A stretch of DNA of 64,000 bases from Sphaerosporella brunnea (Eukaryota; Ascomycota; Pezizomycetes; Pezizales; Pyronemataceae), in the NCBI GenBank assembly GCA_008704415.1, contig VXIS01000006.1:248001-312000 (forward strand). Reading direction: 5' to 3'. Position numbers and translations under genes: made by a program. Below are positions 10,373 through 20,330 of this stretch, piece by piece. The number at the start of each line of letters is the position of its first letter. Position 1 is the first letter of the stretch. The notes under the pieces are model-generated. The model saw only the letters and a program-made list of their open reading frames with translations. It made no database searches and had not been told where the DNA came from.

Positions 10373-10824
10373 CCCAGGACCGTTGCGAATCCGTAGTCCA
10401 TATGGACTACAATGTTTAAGCGCGTGGCAACAAGCACAGCAGATAAATTGAGAGAGCAATTGTGCAACATGGATTGACACTTGTACGTGTAGAGAATAAT
10501 CTTGTTGAGAAAAAGTTTCATTTTTGTGGTGATGGAGGGCGTCGTCGTGCTTGCCCATCAGGGACTCGGCATTTTGAGCACCTACCCCATCTTATGGTGC
10601 ACGCTGTTCAACCTCAGTCCCTTCCGAAAGCTTTATGACTTGTGAAACTCAAAGAAACAATTGCGCTCTTCATTCATACCAAGGATCTTGTTTCACAAAC
10701 CACAATTCAACCTGTTTTGGGCAAGGCTGACGAACCTCCATCATTTAGCTGTTTAAAGCGACACAACTGACACACACAACGCAGATATCCATCTTGCTGT
10801 CGCGGGAGGAGAGCACAATTCGCA
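10373..10824 (-). mobile_element. Second piggyBac 3' end, inverted
   Basis: Reverse complement of this segment aligns with 8832-9292, from the Cys-rich coding end (CTCTCCTCCCGC, GTGTCGCTTTAAACAG) to the palindrome (10393-10410, GTAGTCC half-sites) and the terminal ACGGTCC(A/T)GGG. No transposase core follows upstream, so only a 3' fragment of a second copy is present. It abuts the truncated Copia gag at 10868. Confidence 0.7.
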
Positions 10825-10867
10825 GCAGATCACACTATCGTTGAATATGAGTTTTCTGCAGACAGTA

Positions 10868-11668
10868 CTAGGATTCTGCATAGGAAGCATCGCAGGTTTT
10901 CTGACGGCTTTCTTTACTGGAATTTCTGGATTTATGGTAACGGGTACTGCTGACTTTTATTCGATACTGTGGCCGCAAAGCTGCAGACAGACCGTTCGTG
11001 TTGGCAAGGGTGTTGGCAGTATTGATACCTGCTCCAGCTTCAGCCTTTCGAGCTTCAAGCTGCTTTTCGTAATCGATCAACGTCTTGGTTACTATTGCGG
11101 GAGTTTGCTCCTCGACTGGATTGTGATTCACAATGTCGACGATATTCAAAATCTCTTCAGGGAGGGTGGAAAGCAAATGATTTGTGAAAATTTTGTCTGA
11201 AATTTGTTCCAGGAACCCAGCAAGCTCTTTTTGTGTTTTGCGCAGTTTCAAAATATATTCCAAAATCGTTGAACCAGGTGTCATGCGCAGGGAATGCAAG
11301 CAACAAACGATTTTGATGCGTCCAGAATTGTTCTTTGAGGTGTCCAGATGATCTTTCAGGGTCTTCCAAACGGCAACGCAATTTGCACTTGGGACATCAT
11401 TGATAAGGTTTTGAAAGCCATCATCGCACGAAGTGGTAACGATTGTGTACACGCGACGGAAACGGCACCGAAAATCCCGAAGTGGCTCTCGCATCATAAC
11501 ATCGCGAGTGGCCTCACAACATCCTGCTTTTGGTGCTTGTTTTTTTACTTCAACAATGCCTAACGCATCTTCAGAAAGAAGAAAAGCTTCCATATAAGGC
11601 TTCCACGTATGATAGTTTGTTGCCGTAAGCATGTTGGTCGAGCTGTATTCACAGGTATACTTAGCCAT
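10868..11668 (-). pseudogene. Ty1/Copia gag, 3' truncated
   Basis: A 266-codon ORF from ATG at 11668. It has the Copia gag layout: an N-terminal LTATNYHTWKPYMEAFLLSED block (residues about 13-33), then VWKTLKDHLDTSK (about 110), LRMTPGSTILEYILKLRKTQ (about 135-155) and LLSTLPEEILNIVDIV (about 167-182). Gag would form the virus-like particle that packages element RNA. The zinc knuckle and all of pol are missing: the ORF ends just past a Ser/Lys-rich segment, close to the inverted piggyBac end. A half-tRNA primer-binding site lies about 90 bp upstream at 11760-11772, as expected. The frame itself is intact, unlike its neighbours, which suggests the truncation is more recent than the decay of the piggyBac gene. 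Confidence 0.75.
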
Positions 11669-11759
11669 GTTGGGGAAGCCATTTTCGCTTCGCGATGGTA
11701 TTTTAAAATATTGTTAGAGAGTCAAAACAGTTAAAAAATGCTGGAAAAGCGGTCAAGCT

Positions 11760-11772
11760 GGGCTCATAAGCC
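11760..11772 (-). promoter_or_regulatory. Half-tRNA primer-binding site
   Basis: Minus strand reads GGCTTATGAGCCC, one mismatch from GGGTTATGAGCCC, the complement of the initiator tRNA-Met anticodon stem-loop. Copia and Ty5 elements prime from this internal tRNA region. The LTR should end just upstream (11773 and above on this strand). Confidence 0.6.
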
Positions 11773-12330
11773 GTTAGAAATACCGAGAGAACGACGTTCT
11801 TGTTTTCTTCGCTTTACTATCAACAGCAGCGCACCTCACCCAATAAATAGCTAGTGAAAATTTTTTCGTCTGCCAAACATCCGAAAACTATCCAAAAAGA
11901 ACATTGCCACGCACTGCCACGCACTGTAACGCACCTTTAATCCGAACCAAATCGGATTCCGTGACGCACCCAAATTCCAATACTTTTGAATTGTCTTCTA
12001 AGGCTCCACAACATAGATGTGAATCTATCCTCTCTTACACATGCGGCCTTTTTTTTATTCTTTTTTTTGTGGTACTGCTTTGCCCTAACACCTGTCGTCT
12101 CTGCCTTTCTACCCCCACTGTCCTTGCATTCCCATTTTGAGGAACACTTACCAGTGTCTCGTAAACTCCTAATTGAGGTACTTTTGGTCAAAGAGAAATC
12201 CTCAGTATGAGGGCTGCCTGTGTCAATAACTGTTCGTGGGGCCATCCAGTTCAACCTCTTCGTTGTAGCTCCGGTACTACCTTCAGCATAGGATTCTGCG
12301 ACCACCTCCATTGCGTCGTGCAGTGTGAAA
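11773..12330 (-). other. Upstream of Copia gag; LTR probably within
   Basis: Should hold the 5' LTR of the truncated Copia element, ending at 11773. I cannot place its outer end, because no second copy exists here for comparison. T-rich tract near 12050-12070. Confidence 0.35.
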
Positions 12331-13010
12331 GACATAATAAATTTCAGCTTCTGCTACATCAGAGCGCTTGCAACAATTTGAGCCTGAAGTGCTTCTGGAA
12401 ACTTTCCTACATATGTATTATAAAGAGCAGTATTGCGGTTGATAGAATTTTTGGGACTGAGAAAGCCAAAAACCTCCAGCTAATGGTTGTTGAACCATAA
12501 GATATTGTCATCTTTGTTGAATTTCATCTTCCTACACTTCTTTGACAGAAGAGTCACAGCCACTTTAGGGACCAACCGAAGCTAAAAGGTTTCCTAAAAC
12601 GCCTTAATGGTTGTATGTTAGCGGCCATTAAAAGGAGCAATTGCATGTCCACAGTTTTCATGCCGTGCCGTTCACCACATCTGAAACCACTAAGATTCTC
12701 TTCATCCCAAGAATTGCATGACAGTATCTATGAGCTTGTCGTCCAGTTCTGCATGATCACAAAGCTTCTTACCTCCAATGCGTACCCAGTGTTCCACCTT
12801 TGGGATGAAGGGCTGTACCAATCCAAGCTTTGACTCTCCCATCAAGATTGGTGGTTCATGTCACTTCGAAGGCTGATTTTTAGTTGATGCTCCAGCTACT
12901 GTTGACTGCGTTCCTTGAAGTTCATACAAGCACTTTGTCTGCATGTCAAACACGTATGCTGAGTGTAGAAACTGATCGAAGCCAAGAATAACATACAATG
13001 TTACTCCGGT
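12330..13010 (-). pseudogene. Possible LTR-retrotransposon coding relic
   Basis: Minus-strand frames, with several stops, contain YVILGFDQFLHSAYVFDMQT (near 12985-12930), reminiscent of the end of a retroviral-type protease. Lower down is NTYVGKFPEALQAQIVASAL (near 12440-12375), reminiscent of a Gypsy-type gag. The order is not that of one element, so these may be separate fragments. Recognition is by eye only and weak. Confidence 0.25.
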
Positions 13011-13154
13011 CATCTATTCAGGGTTCCGTCTTATGGAATGCGTGATTCAGCGCCAACCAGGGCCAGAAGGTGTAACTGGTTGGGAGTATTGTCTGGTTCG
13101 CAGTATTGTCTGGGCTTCGCCAAAGGACCTTTTGCGGGTCGCGGTCATTATAGT

Positions 13155-13300
13155 CCCCTTTATTGTCTGCGCGATCTTCTGATAGGGAAATGTGGTTTTC
13201 TTTTTTGACATCGCCAATCGCCAAGTCAGCAAGTTGCTGAGTCGCGAGAAAATCGATATCGCCGAGTCGCCGACTCGCTGAGTCGCGAGATAGTGTCTCG
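13155..13300. repeat. GAGTCGC-rich short repeats
   Basis: GCTGAGTCGCGAGA occurs twice (near 13233 and 13276) with related GAGTCGCCGACTCG between them. CGAGTCG-C-CGACTCG forms a small perfect hairpin. Confidence 0.4.
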
Positions 13301-14090
13301 GCCTTGCTATAAATAATTACATGCCTGTCACTCTCTCCCAAGCTGCCTCCGTTGCCCCACATGAGACGACAGTACATGACAGTGGTGATGGGAGCCCAGA
13401 TTGAGTGCAACAGTGACATACTTCAATGTCAGAAACTCCCAGTACCTGTTTCCATTGCGTGTGCGCTTCGTCAATACAAGGACCAAGGCGACCACTCGTT
13501 TTAACGACCGGGTGCGTTCGGTCAACATAGATCGTTTCAGTCGTTTTGCCGTGAGAATGTTGCTATCAATTACAACTTTGGCCGCCGAGCCGCACCAGGC
13601 TACGTACCAGAGCATCTTCATTCACTGTGCCAACATTAGGAGTCTTTGTCCAAATCTCCTCAAGCTTCTTGATGCCAGGTTGCAAATCGCGATCGGTAGC
13701 GTATCGCACATTTCTTGCGCAAACAGGCAGTCTCCCTCGGCGCAGGAAGTAGCCGGCCTGATGTTCAGGCGTCCGGGGGGGCTGCCCTAGTGGAGTCACA
13801 GAATTTTAAAGTAGACTGCACTCCGAAGCGTGGTTTTATCGGTGTCCCTCAGGGAGGTTTTCGACACCGTGGTGGTGGAGAGGTTGCGGATAAATGCGAT
13901 GTGCGTCGCACAAGTGTAGAAAAGGGTCCGGTTGTGGTTGGATAAAGCTGGGGAGCTCAGGGTATGGGAGTGAAAAGTATTGAGGTCACACCTGTCCTGT
14001 ACTCCAACGAGACAGGTCAACAACAGCCGTGTGGTGACCACACGGTTTGCGGTCAACAGCCCAGCGCCAGTTAATTTAAAGCCATATGTA
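13301..14090. other. Intergenic, no gene seen
   Basis: ORFs in both strands, none with recognisable motifs or composition. Confidence 0.35.
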
Positions 14091-14700
14091 CGTTGCAGTC
14101 AGGGCGTATGTGTGTGAAACACGGCGCAGTAAACTCGATACAGGAGAGGGTTGCGGTCAAGGAGGCAAGACCGTCTCACTTCACCGCTAGCACCCGCACA
14201 AATAAATACAATTCTATTCCATTTCACAACTATCAACAGATCTAGCAGAGTGTACAGCAGCGCGGTCGCGCGGCAGTGTCGTCCCCAACGCGCCTTCACG
14301 GATCTGCTCCAGCATGGTAGAGCTGTGCAGACGTTTCGCTTCAATATCCGACTGCCGGAAACCTAGGGTTGAGCCACCGGAAAACGCCAGACCAACTTCC
14401 TCATCGATATATAGGAATAGAGCTAGGCAGTCGCTCCGCAGTATCGTCGCTGAAGCTGCTCCACGGCTTTGCCAACATGGTTGAGCGCGGCAGTCGCCGC
14501 GCTCCAAAAGCCGACGGTCGGCAACTTAGGGTTGAGACACCGTAAAACACCACGTAAAACGTTACTGGAACACGCCACTGGAAAACGCAACGCCAACTGC
14601 ATTATATAGGTATAGATAGGCGACTGATGTACAGTTCCGGGCGCAGACTGCCGACAGAACCTTTACAGCGCGTCACTCCTGGAACATCTATGGCAACACG
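14091..14700 (+). repeat. Dispersed repeat family E, tandem units
   Basis: TAGGGTTGAG(C/A)CACCG(G/T)AAAAC begins two diverged units (14366 and 14527). Each runs on to a CCAACT-rich block and a TATAGG(A/T)ATAG segment. The same blocks reappear at 57000-57190, including GTCAGGG-GTATGTG-GTGAAA-AC and CGCAGTAAACT (14098-14140 versus 57014-57055). A CTT(T)ACAGCGCGTCACT block (14660) recurs at 60155. No coding potential recognised. Confidence 0.5.
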
Positions 14701-14722
14701 GTAAGTACACCTTGCGTAAGTG

Positions 14723-14870
14723 ATGTCCAATCAAGACAAACCCAAATTGAAGGATCCCCCTGGTACAGAAGCGAGCACGGTGAGTAGGCGTGGAGGTTAG
14801 CCGGGTGGTCCCAGCTGTCACGTTGATGAACGGTTTGCAGGAGCTGATCAGCGTACGACTCGAAGTGTAA
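14723..14870 (+). CDS. Possible tiny two-exon ORF
   Basis: Exon 1 is 14723-14779 (19 codons from ATG, Lys/Pro rich: MSNQDKPKLKDPPGTEAST). The candidate intron is 14780-14840 (61 nt, GTGAGT donor, TTTGCAG acceptor), and exon 2 14841-14870 ends in TAA. The product would have 28 residues. The splice signals are good but the ORF is very short and lies beside a repeat. It may be a fragment of a larger lost gene. A second donor-like GTAAGT occurs at 14701. Confidence 0.25.
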
Positions 14871-15611
14871 ATCACATACGCAGCGTTCATTCAGCCGGCC
14901 CTGCCGGTCTGACCTTTGGCCCAGCACAAGTGCGGCTGGCTGTTCGCACCAGCTACTGACAGCGCGGGTGAACTTTGAGTGCACACATTGCATCGTGAGA
15001 CATCCCGAAGGTGGCCAGTCCACTTCACCCGACGTGCTGTGAATGATCTGGGCGCTTCCTCACCAGGTCAGGGGTTGCCTCTCCGGTGACACTGTTGAAC
15101 TGCCACACTTGATGGTTGTTGTCGGCGGGAAGACCGGAGCTCCTGACATTTTCGGGCACCCTAATGACTTTACTCTGGGGATTCATGGGGTGTCCGCGAT
15201 CGCTAGGGGGCATGACACCGGCGGCTGCACCGCAGGACAACCCGGTGACGCAGTACGCCGACACGTTTTTCGTCTGTGAGGTTGCCTGGCGTCTCGTGAG
15301 GATTCGGCCGGGCGACGTAAAGTTTTCATGCGGCGGAGCGATGGTGAGGATCAGTGCCCGTAACAGATCCGTTATTTACCAATAGCGCGCGGCACCGACT
15401 GGATTTATGCCCGGCAGGGCCCCGCGGCTGTCGTCAATCGGCGAGGCATTTACTACCGAACATTCTACAGTTCCGCATGCCGGATCCCGCAGATAACGGG
15501 ATTTCACTTGATGCTCACAAATCGAGGATCACAGGGATGCTCGACGAAACATGGTGACGCTCACCCAGGAAGTGGGCAGATTCTGAATTGAAGTACCTAG
15601 AATTCCCCGTG
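14871..15611. other. Intergenic, 3' of the 15.6 kb gene
   Basis: A 79-codon minus-strand ORF (15264-15025) has plausible composition, but no motif and no splice link to the gene upstream. I do not call it. Confidence 0.3.
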
Positions 15612-16783
15612 TCACAGCAACCCAGAGCACTTGGCCGCCACAACAGCGGTCTGACAATCGACATCATCGTCCGTAGTGGCCGGCAACGCCTCGTCAGTGC
15701 TTGGGTGCACCAGCCTGCATATGGTGCCCGACAAGTCCTCTGTCTCCACTGCGTGCCCACAGCCGCTACAGGGCCCGTTGCAGTCAGTCCACGCTTCCTC
15801 ACCGACCGCAATATCGGGCAGCTGCGCCAGCGATTCGGCATCGACAGCATCCATTTCCGCAGACAATTCACGGGATGCCGTGGGCCGCAGCGAAAGAATC
15901 CAATCTTCGACAGTTCGTCTGGCCTTGAAGGGATCGAACCTGTCGGCCCACTCACAGGGGACTGCGTCATCGAGGTGATCCGCAGTGCTCGTCGGCGGTG
16001 CTGGAGCGGCCTCGTTGTACAACGAGTTGATGACGACGGCGTGCGTGGCGTGGAAGTCAGGGATCTCGAGATAGTACACCGCGGGGCGGTACGAGAGGTT
16101 GCGCGACTGTAGCTCTGCCAATTTCGTCGGGATGATGCCGTCCTTGAAGTTCCGCAGCCGTGTCAGTGCCGCCGCCCCGCCGCTAATCATGACCGGGCCG
16201 GAAGGATGGCGTAGCCACTACTCCCGCTGTCAGTTCACGTTCGTTGGGCAGAGGTCGTGCTCACCTGGTCAGTGTCTGCCAGCTTCAACGTAGCATTTGC
16301 GACCGCGATCCACGACGGCCGGTTGTTCATCCAGTTCGTGAACGCTACTGTCGGCGCCATCGGGTGCGGGTTCGGCGGCGGGGTCCAACCCGTCGCCGGG
16401 ACCGGCAGATGATACAGCTTTTGTACCTCGTTCGTGTTGTTGCGCATCCATGTGTCGGCGTTCCAAGCTGCGCCGGTGAAGACTTTCGGTCGGTTGGAGT
16501 ACGAAACAACCGGCAGAAATATGACCATCGTCTCCTTCTTCACGTCGTCGCGCCACGCGAATATCACCAACGCGTAATGCCAGCCCTTCCCTGGCGTGGT
16601 GAGCAGCGGGGTGCAAGAACAGCTGATCTGCGATGGATGCGCGGTGGGACAGTAGGTGGATCGCGGTCCGTGCGGGAAGTTGATCGTGTCCATCGCAAAA
16701 GACAACATTACCAGCTCTCCTTCCTGCGGTATCTGCTGAGCTGTGCTCTGGGGGTCCCAGCGAACGGAATATGTGTGAGCCAT
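15612..16783 (-). CDS. Two-exon protein of unknown function
   Basis: I do not recognise the family. Exon 1 runs 16783-16265 (173 codons from ATG), intron 16264-16218 (47 nt: GTGAGC donor, GAACTGACAG branch region, GAGTAG acceptor), exon 2 16217-15612; product 374 residues with no internal stop. Splicing in phase 0 joins ADTDQ to WLRHPSG and keeps both long frames open, so the gene looks intact. The N-terminal half is rich in Trp, Pro and aromatic residues (GKGWHYALVIFAWRDD near 90, then VVSYSNRPKVF and GAAWNADTWM), like a compact beta-rich fold. The C-terminal half is acidic, with a Cys cluster (DCNGPCSGCGH near 325). No signal peptide or membrane helix. No neighbouring gene suggests a role. 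The lack of decay among broken transposons suggests a host gene under selection, or a recent arrival. Confidence 0.7.
16218..16264 (-). other. Intron, 47 nt
   Basis: GTGAGC donor, CTGAC branch-like motif and TAG acceptor; phase 0. Confidence 0.7.
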
Positions 16784-17340
16784 CGCGAAGGTGTTGCCGG
16801 ATTATTGGTTGGGTGTCGTGTTCTGGATGGCGTTGCGGGGTGTGAAGTCTTGTAGCTTGCGAGGCTTGGGAATCAGGGCTAGGGTCTAGGTTCGCAACAC
16901 CCGCCCAGCTGGGTCGATGCAGTCATTCTGTAGGGCCTGGAAAGTGTTGAAATGGAGAATGTAATGTGCGGACATATGCCTGTGGCGAATAGATTCAGTC
17001 TTCACATACGAGTTATGGCCTGTGTCAGGCAATCACCTCTACACACCTTGAAGCAATTCAATTTAATACCGCGCGGCGTTGGTATTCAAGACGCGGGGGA
17101 TGGTATCCCATATCCATTCAACACATCCATATGACGGCACCCGGCCCCGGTCGCAGCTCATCACCGCCGATGGTATGGCGTTGTTCACTGTCCGTTTGAA
17201 ACGAGATTCAACAGCCATACCTCCGGGACAGACCAAATCATGCATAAGCGCTCCAACGGCTGCGAACAACAGGTCATGCGTCCTTCAGCGCCTGCCGCTG
17301 GCGCGGTAGGGCAACCAGGCTAGCACACAACGAACAACAT
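16784..17340. other. Intergenic, no gene seen
   Basis: Upstream of the minus-strand gene. No clear TATA box or other promoter element is visible. Confidence 0.35.
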
Positions 17341-17359
17341 GATTGCTTTGACCGTCCAC

Positions 17360-17545
17360 CTGCTGAGACATGGAGTATGGATACTGTATGGGATCCGAGT
17401 ATGAACAGCTGTGTCTGGAGATACCCAATGGTTGGATGTAAGCCAGGCTCTGTACCTTGCAATAAACACTTCTACCTACGTTCTTAAAGCCCACTGCGTG
17501 AAACATCTGCAATAACAGGACAGCGACTCCATTTATAGCTTCAAC
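17360..17545 (+). mobile_element. Copia-type LTR, 3' part
   Basis: Homologous to 1440-1765. It ends in TATAGCTTCAAC immediately before the primer-binding site. CCTTGCAATAAACACTTCT near 17455 carries a polyadenylation-like AATAAA. The 5' border is not resolved. Confidence 0.55.
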
Positions 17546-17558
17546 GGGTTATGAGCCC
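17546..17558 (+). promoter_or_regulatory. Half-tRNA-iMet primer-binding site
   Basis: GGGTTATGAGCCC is the exact complement of the initiator tRNA-Met anticodon stem-loop (GGGCTCATAACCC), directly after the LTR. This is the priming mode known for Drosophila copia and yeast Ty5. Confidence 0.65.
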
Positions 17559-17569
17559 GGCGCTACGGC

Positions 17570-17988
17570 TTGGATAACAACAGACAACACTCCTGGAAAG
17601 ATAAGTCGCGACAAGGTGGAAAACGAGCTGCTATTGACAAGTTTGAGCAGCGCGGACCCGGAGGTGTGGGTATCGACAGCTCGAGCTTGAACGATCTTTT
17701 GCGTACAACGGCAAAAATATTTTCGCTCACCAAAGTCCTGAGTTGTACGTATATGACAACTGGAGCTTGGAGAATCGTTTACGGATAACGGCGAAACCGT
17801 TTTTAGCTCCCGAATACCAGAGCAACTTGACGGCAACTGCGGCAACGTATACCAACTGTGGAAAAGGAGAAGGAGCCGGTAGCTGGTACTGCGGAATGAC
17901 ATGCCACATGAAACGGAACTGTCCAAATAAAACGGAGGACAGAAAGAAAACCGGGAGTTTGATACCAGCATCAGTTATGTGCTATTGA
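17570..17988 (+). pseudogene. Copia gag remnant with broken zinc knuckle
   Basis: Two short overlapping frames follow the primer-binding site. The second (17743-17988) ends with SWYCGMTCHMKRNCPNK, clearly a retroviral zinc knuckle of the form CxxCxxxGHxxxxC. The Gly before His is changed to Cys and the spacing is shortened. The N-terminal gag core seen at 10.9-11.7 kb is missing here, so the element is internally deleted. No protease, integrase or reverse transcriptase follows. Confidence 0.55.
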
Positions 17989-18189
17989 CAGCGGAATGTC
18001 ATGCACGCGCTGCTAGTCCCGACACCCCGATGCCGGTTTTCCTTGATCGCGATGATGTCTTGACAGAACGTTGATGACGATGGTTCACAATGCCTACGAC
18101 GATGTCTGCGACCTCAGTGAAGGAAAGTGCTGGCCTGCTGACATTCGACATGCGAAACGTGAACAGTTTGTCGTGTCTTCGGTTGTGGA

Positions 18190-19095
18190 TGCCTTCTCTG
18201 CCGCGATGGCTAGGAATGCTCATTTCGCCGAAGACAAAGGCAGCAAAAGAAGGCGAAAGAGGCTTCCGGCAAAGCGTCAGCAGCTTTCGCCATAAAAAAA
18301 GATGTTTTGGCAGAAGAGAAAACTCGTTTTATCCAAGAGAAAGAGCTGGAGGCAGAGCTGAATTCGCGGACAGGAAAGCTTACATCGCCGAAGAAAGGGA
18401 GCCGAAACAAAGATGGTTTGGCTGAAGAGAGCAAGACTGCGAATGATACTCTTGCCGAACACAGCGCTTCTTACACCAAAGGAACAGACCAGGACAGAGC
18501 AGATTCCACCAACAAGAAAGCTACTTACCCAACAGGGAGAGAGCCAGATAAGAGAGCCAGATAAAGAAGCAGAAAAGCAACCTTTGCAGAAGGGAGAGAA
18601 CGGGAGAGAGCTTCTTTCGCAGAAGGGAGGGGATGGACATAACTACCTCCGCCGACAGGAAAGCTATCTACGCCGAAGAGAGAGAGCAGGACCGACCTGG
18701 TTTTGCCGACAACCCAGCCCGTTTCCCTGAAGACCAAAAACGCAACAAAGCTACCTTTGCCGAAGATGGGGTCGATGTCGCCGACAAGAATGCTCCTTTC
18801 GCCGAAGGGAGAGAGCAGGAAAGATCTTCTTTCGCCGAATGGAGAGAACAGGAAAAATCTGCTTTTACCGAAAACCAAACGGCATTCGCCGACACGAAAG
18901 CTGACATCGAGAAAGCGATATTGCAGGAAAGACCGGTCTTCGCTGAAGAAAAAGGGCAGCACGGAGCTGCTTTCATTGAGAAGACAGATGCTTTCGACGA
19001 TGCTATCGCCGAAGAAAGCACGGCTTCCGGCACAGTAAATGACGGCGCCACCATGGATTACCAACGCATAATACATTCTGATATCTTCGCCTGAT
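18190..19095 (+). pseudogene. Glu/Lys/Ala-rich repeat ORF, frameshifted
   Basis: Plus-strand frames change near 18295 and 18600 but keep one style. One piece (about 18236-18564) reads KKAKEASGKASAAFAIKKD then LAEEKTRFIQEKELEAEL. The other (18633-19094, 153 residues) has FAEGREQERSS-FAEWREQEKSA-FTENQTA-FADTK units with a period of about 11-12 residues. At the DNA level the units read CTTTCGCCGAA..GAGAGAGCAGG. The sequence predicts a long charged helix or coiled coil. Function unknown. Because it follows the Copia gag remnant directly, it could be captured host sequence or an independent minisatellite-like gene. Two frame changes argue for a pseudogene. Confidence 0.45.
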
Positions 19096-19900
19096 AGCAA
19101 ATTTCCAATTGTTCCATGTCTTTATCGCCATCGCTAACGTCGGCACAGGTCAGGACTGCTCTGAAAAAATGGTCGTAATAGTACCTAGATAGACAAGCGG
19201 CCTTATTACGAAATAAGTGTCCAGCTTCCCATGAATTGTGCTCAACCCTCTCATTTCACGTAGAGGCCTGACGAGGAGACCCTAGTCAGGCAAAACAGGG
19301 GTTCGTTATGGTAACGCCGACTACAGAACAGTCCTTTGCGGTTCAAATCGTGATTGTATCGTGGTTCCCGGTTGACTTCCAGACTTCCAGATATGTGCAA
19401 TAGAATGGTGCAGGTACCACCTGCAGTTACCCCGTTCTAACATACCCGGTTCGAACGCACAAACAGCTCTTTCAACGCTTCCATGGACTTGTGCAAAGTT
19501 GTAAGGTGCGCAGATAAGATCGCGTAGCGGCAGGTGTTAGGCCGCTGGCATGGCATTGTCTGAGGACATGGCCCGTTGAATGTTGAGGCGAGAGCAAATT
19601 TAGGTCATATCGCCACAGAATCTACGCCTGTTGGGAACCGCGAGGTGTTCGACAAAACCACGTTATGCGGTCGCTGTCCGCCCCGGCTCGGGCTTTCAGA
19701 ACCCTTGCGGCCCAGCAGGATCTGGTTATGCTTGACATTCGTACATTGCAATCAAGGAACGTGGCTGCTTGCTAGGAGTTCAGGGTTCAAATGGGCCTTC
19801 GTCACAGCTTTGGCGTTGTCTTTTCGTTGTGTTTCATCTTCACTGATCCATACAATCGGAGGCCCTGGGGAAGCTCGCCTTGCGTGAGAACGACATTGGG
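19096..19900. other. Intergenic, no gene seen
   Basis: Mixed composition. One plus-strand ORF (19576-19887) lacks motifs. Confidence 0.3.
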
Positions 19901-19929
19901 ATATCACGTTTGTAGAGCTAGCGAAGGCG

Positions 19930-20330
19930 TTGTTTATTGATCATGCACGGTCCACCATCGAACGGGTGATACATGATTATCACCACATTTATCGGCGCAA
20001 ATCCCGCGTTAAACCCCTGACAATCCTGTCAGGGAGGCTGACCGCGGACGATTGGCCAAAGACGTTCCCGAAGCCGCGATCGTCTACAGTGACGAGAAGT
20101 GGTTTTAGTTTAGCAAGACCCTATTGACCGCCTGTGAGCTGATTTCCACAACAGGTGTCGCCTGGCGTTGGGATGTCATGGGAAGAACTGTTTTCTGGGT
20201 AGCGATGAGTACACCTTGTGGTTGCGGGTCGGGGTCGCGGCGGAGCCAGGCCAGCGTTCATCACAAAGACAACGGCCGCTTTTGGACACCAGATAAGGGT
20301 CTATTTTCGTTTATTGTTTCAATCAGATTG
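19930..20330 (+). pseudogene. Possible Tc1/mariner-type relic
   Basis: In one plus frame AIVYSDEKWF (near 20070-20100) is followed by a TAG stop. It resembles the DEKWF block around the second catalytic Asp of mariner-type transposases. The rest of the core is not convincingly visible in any frame. Weak call. Confidence 0.25.
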
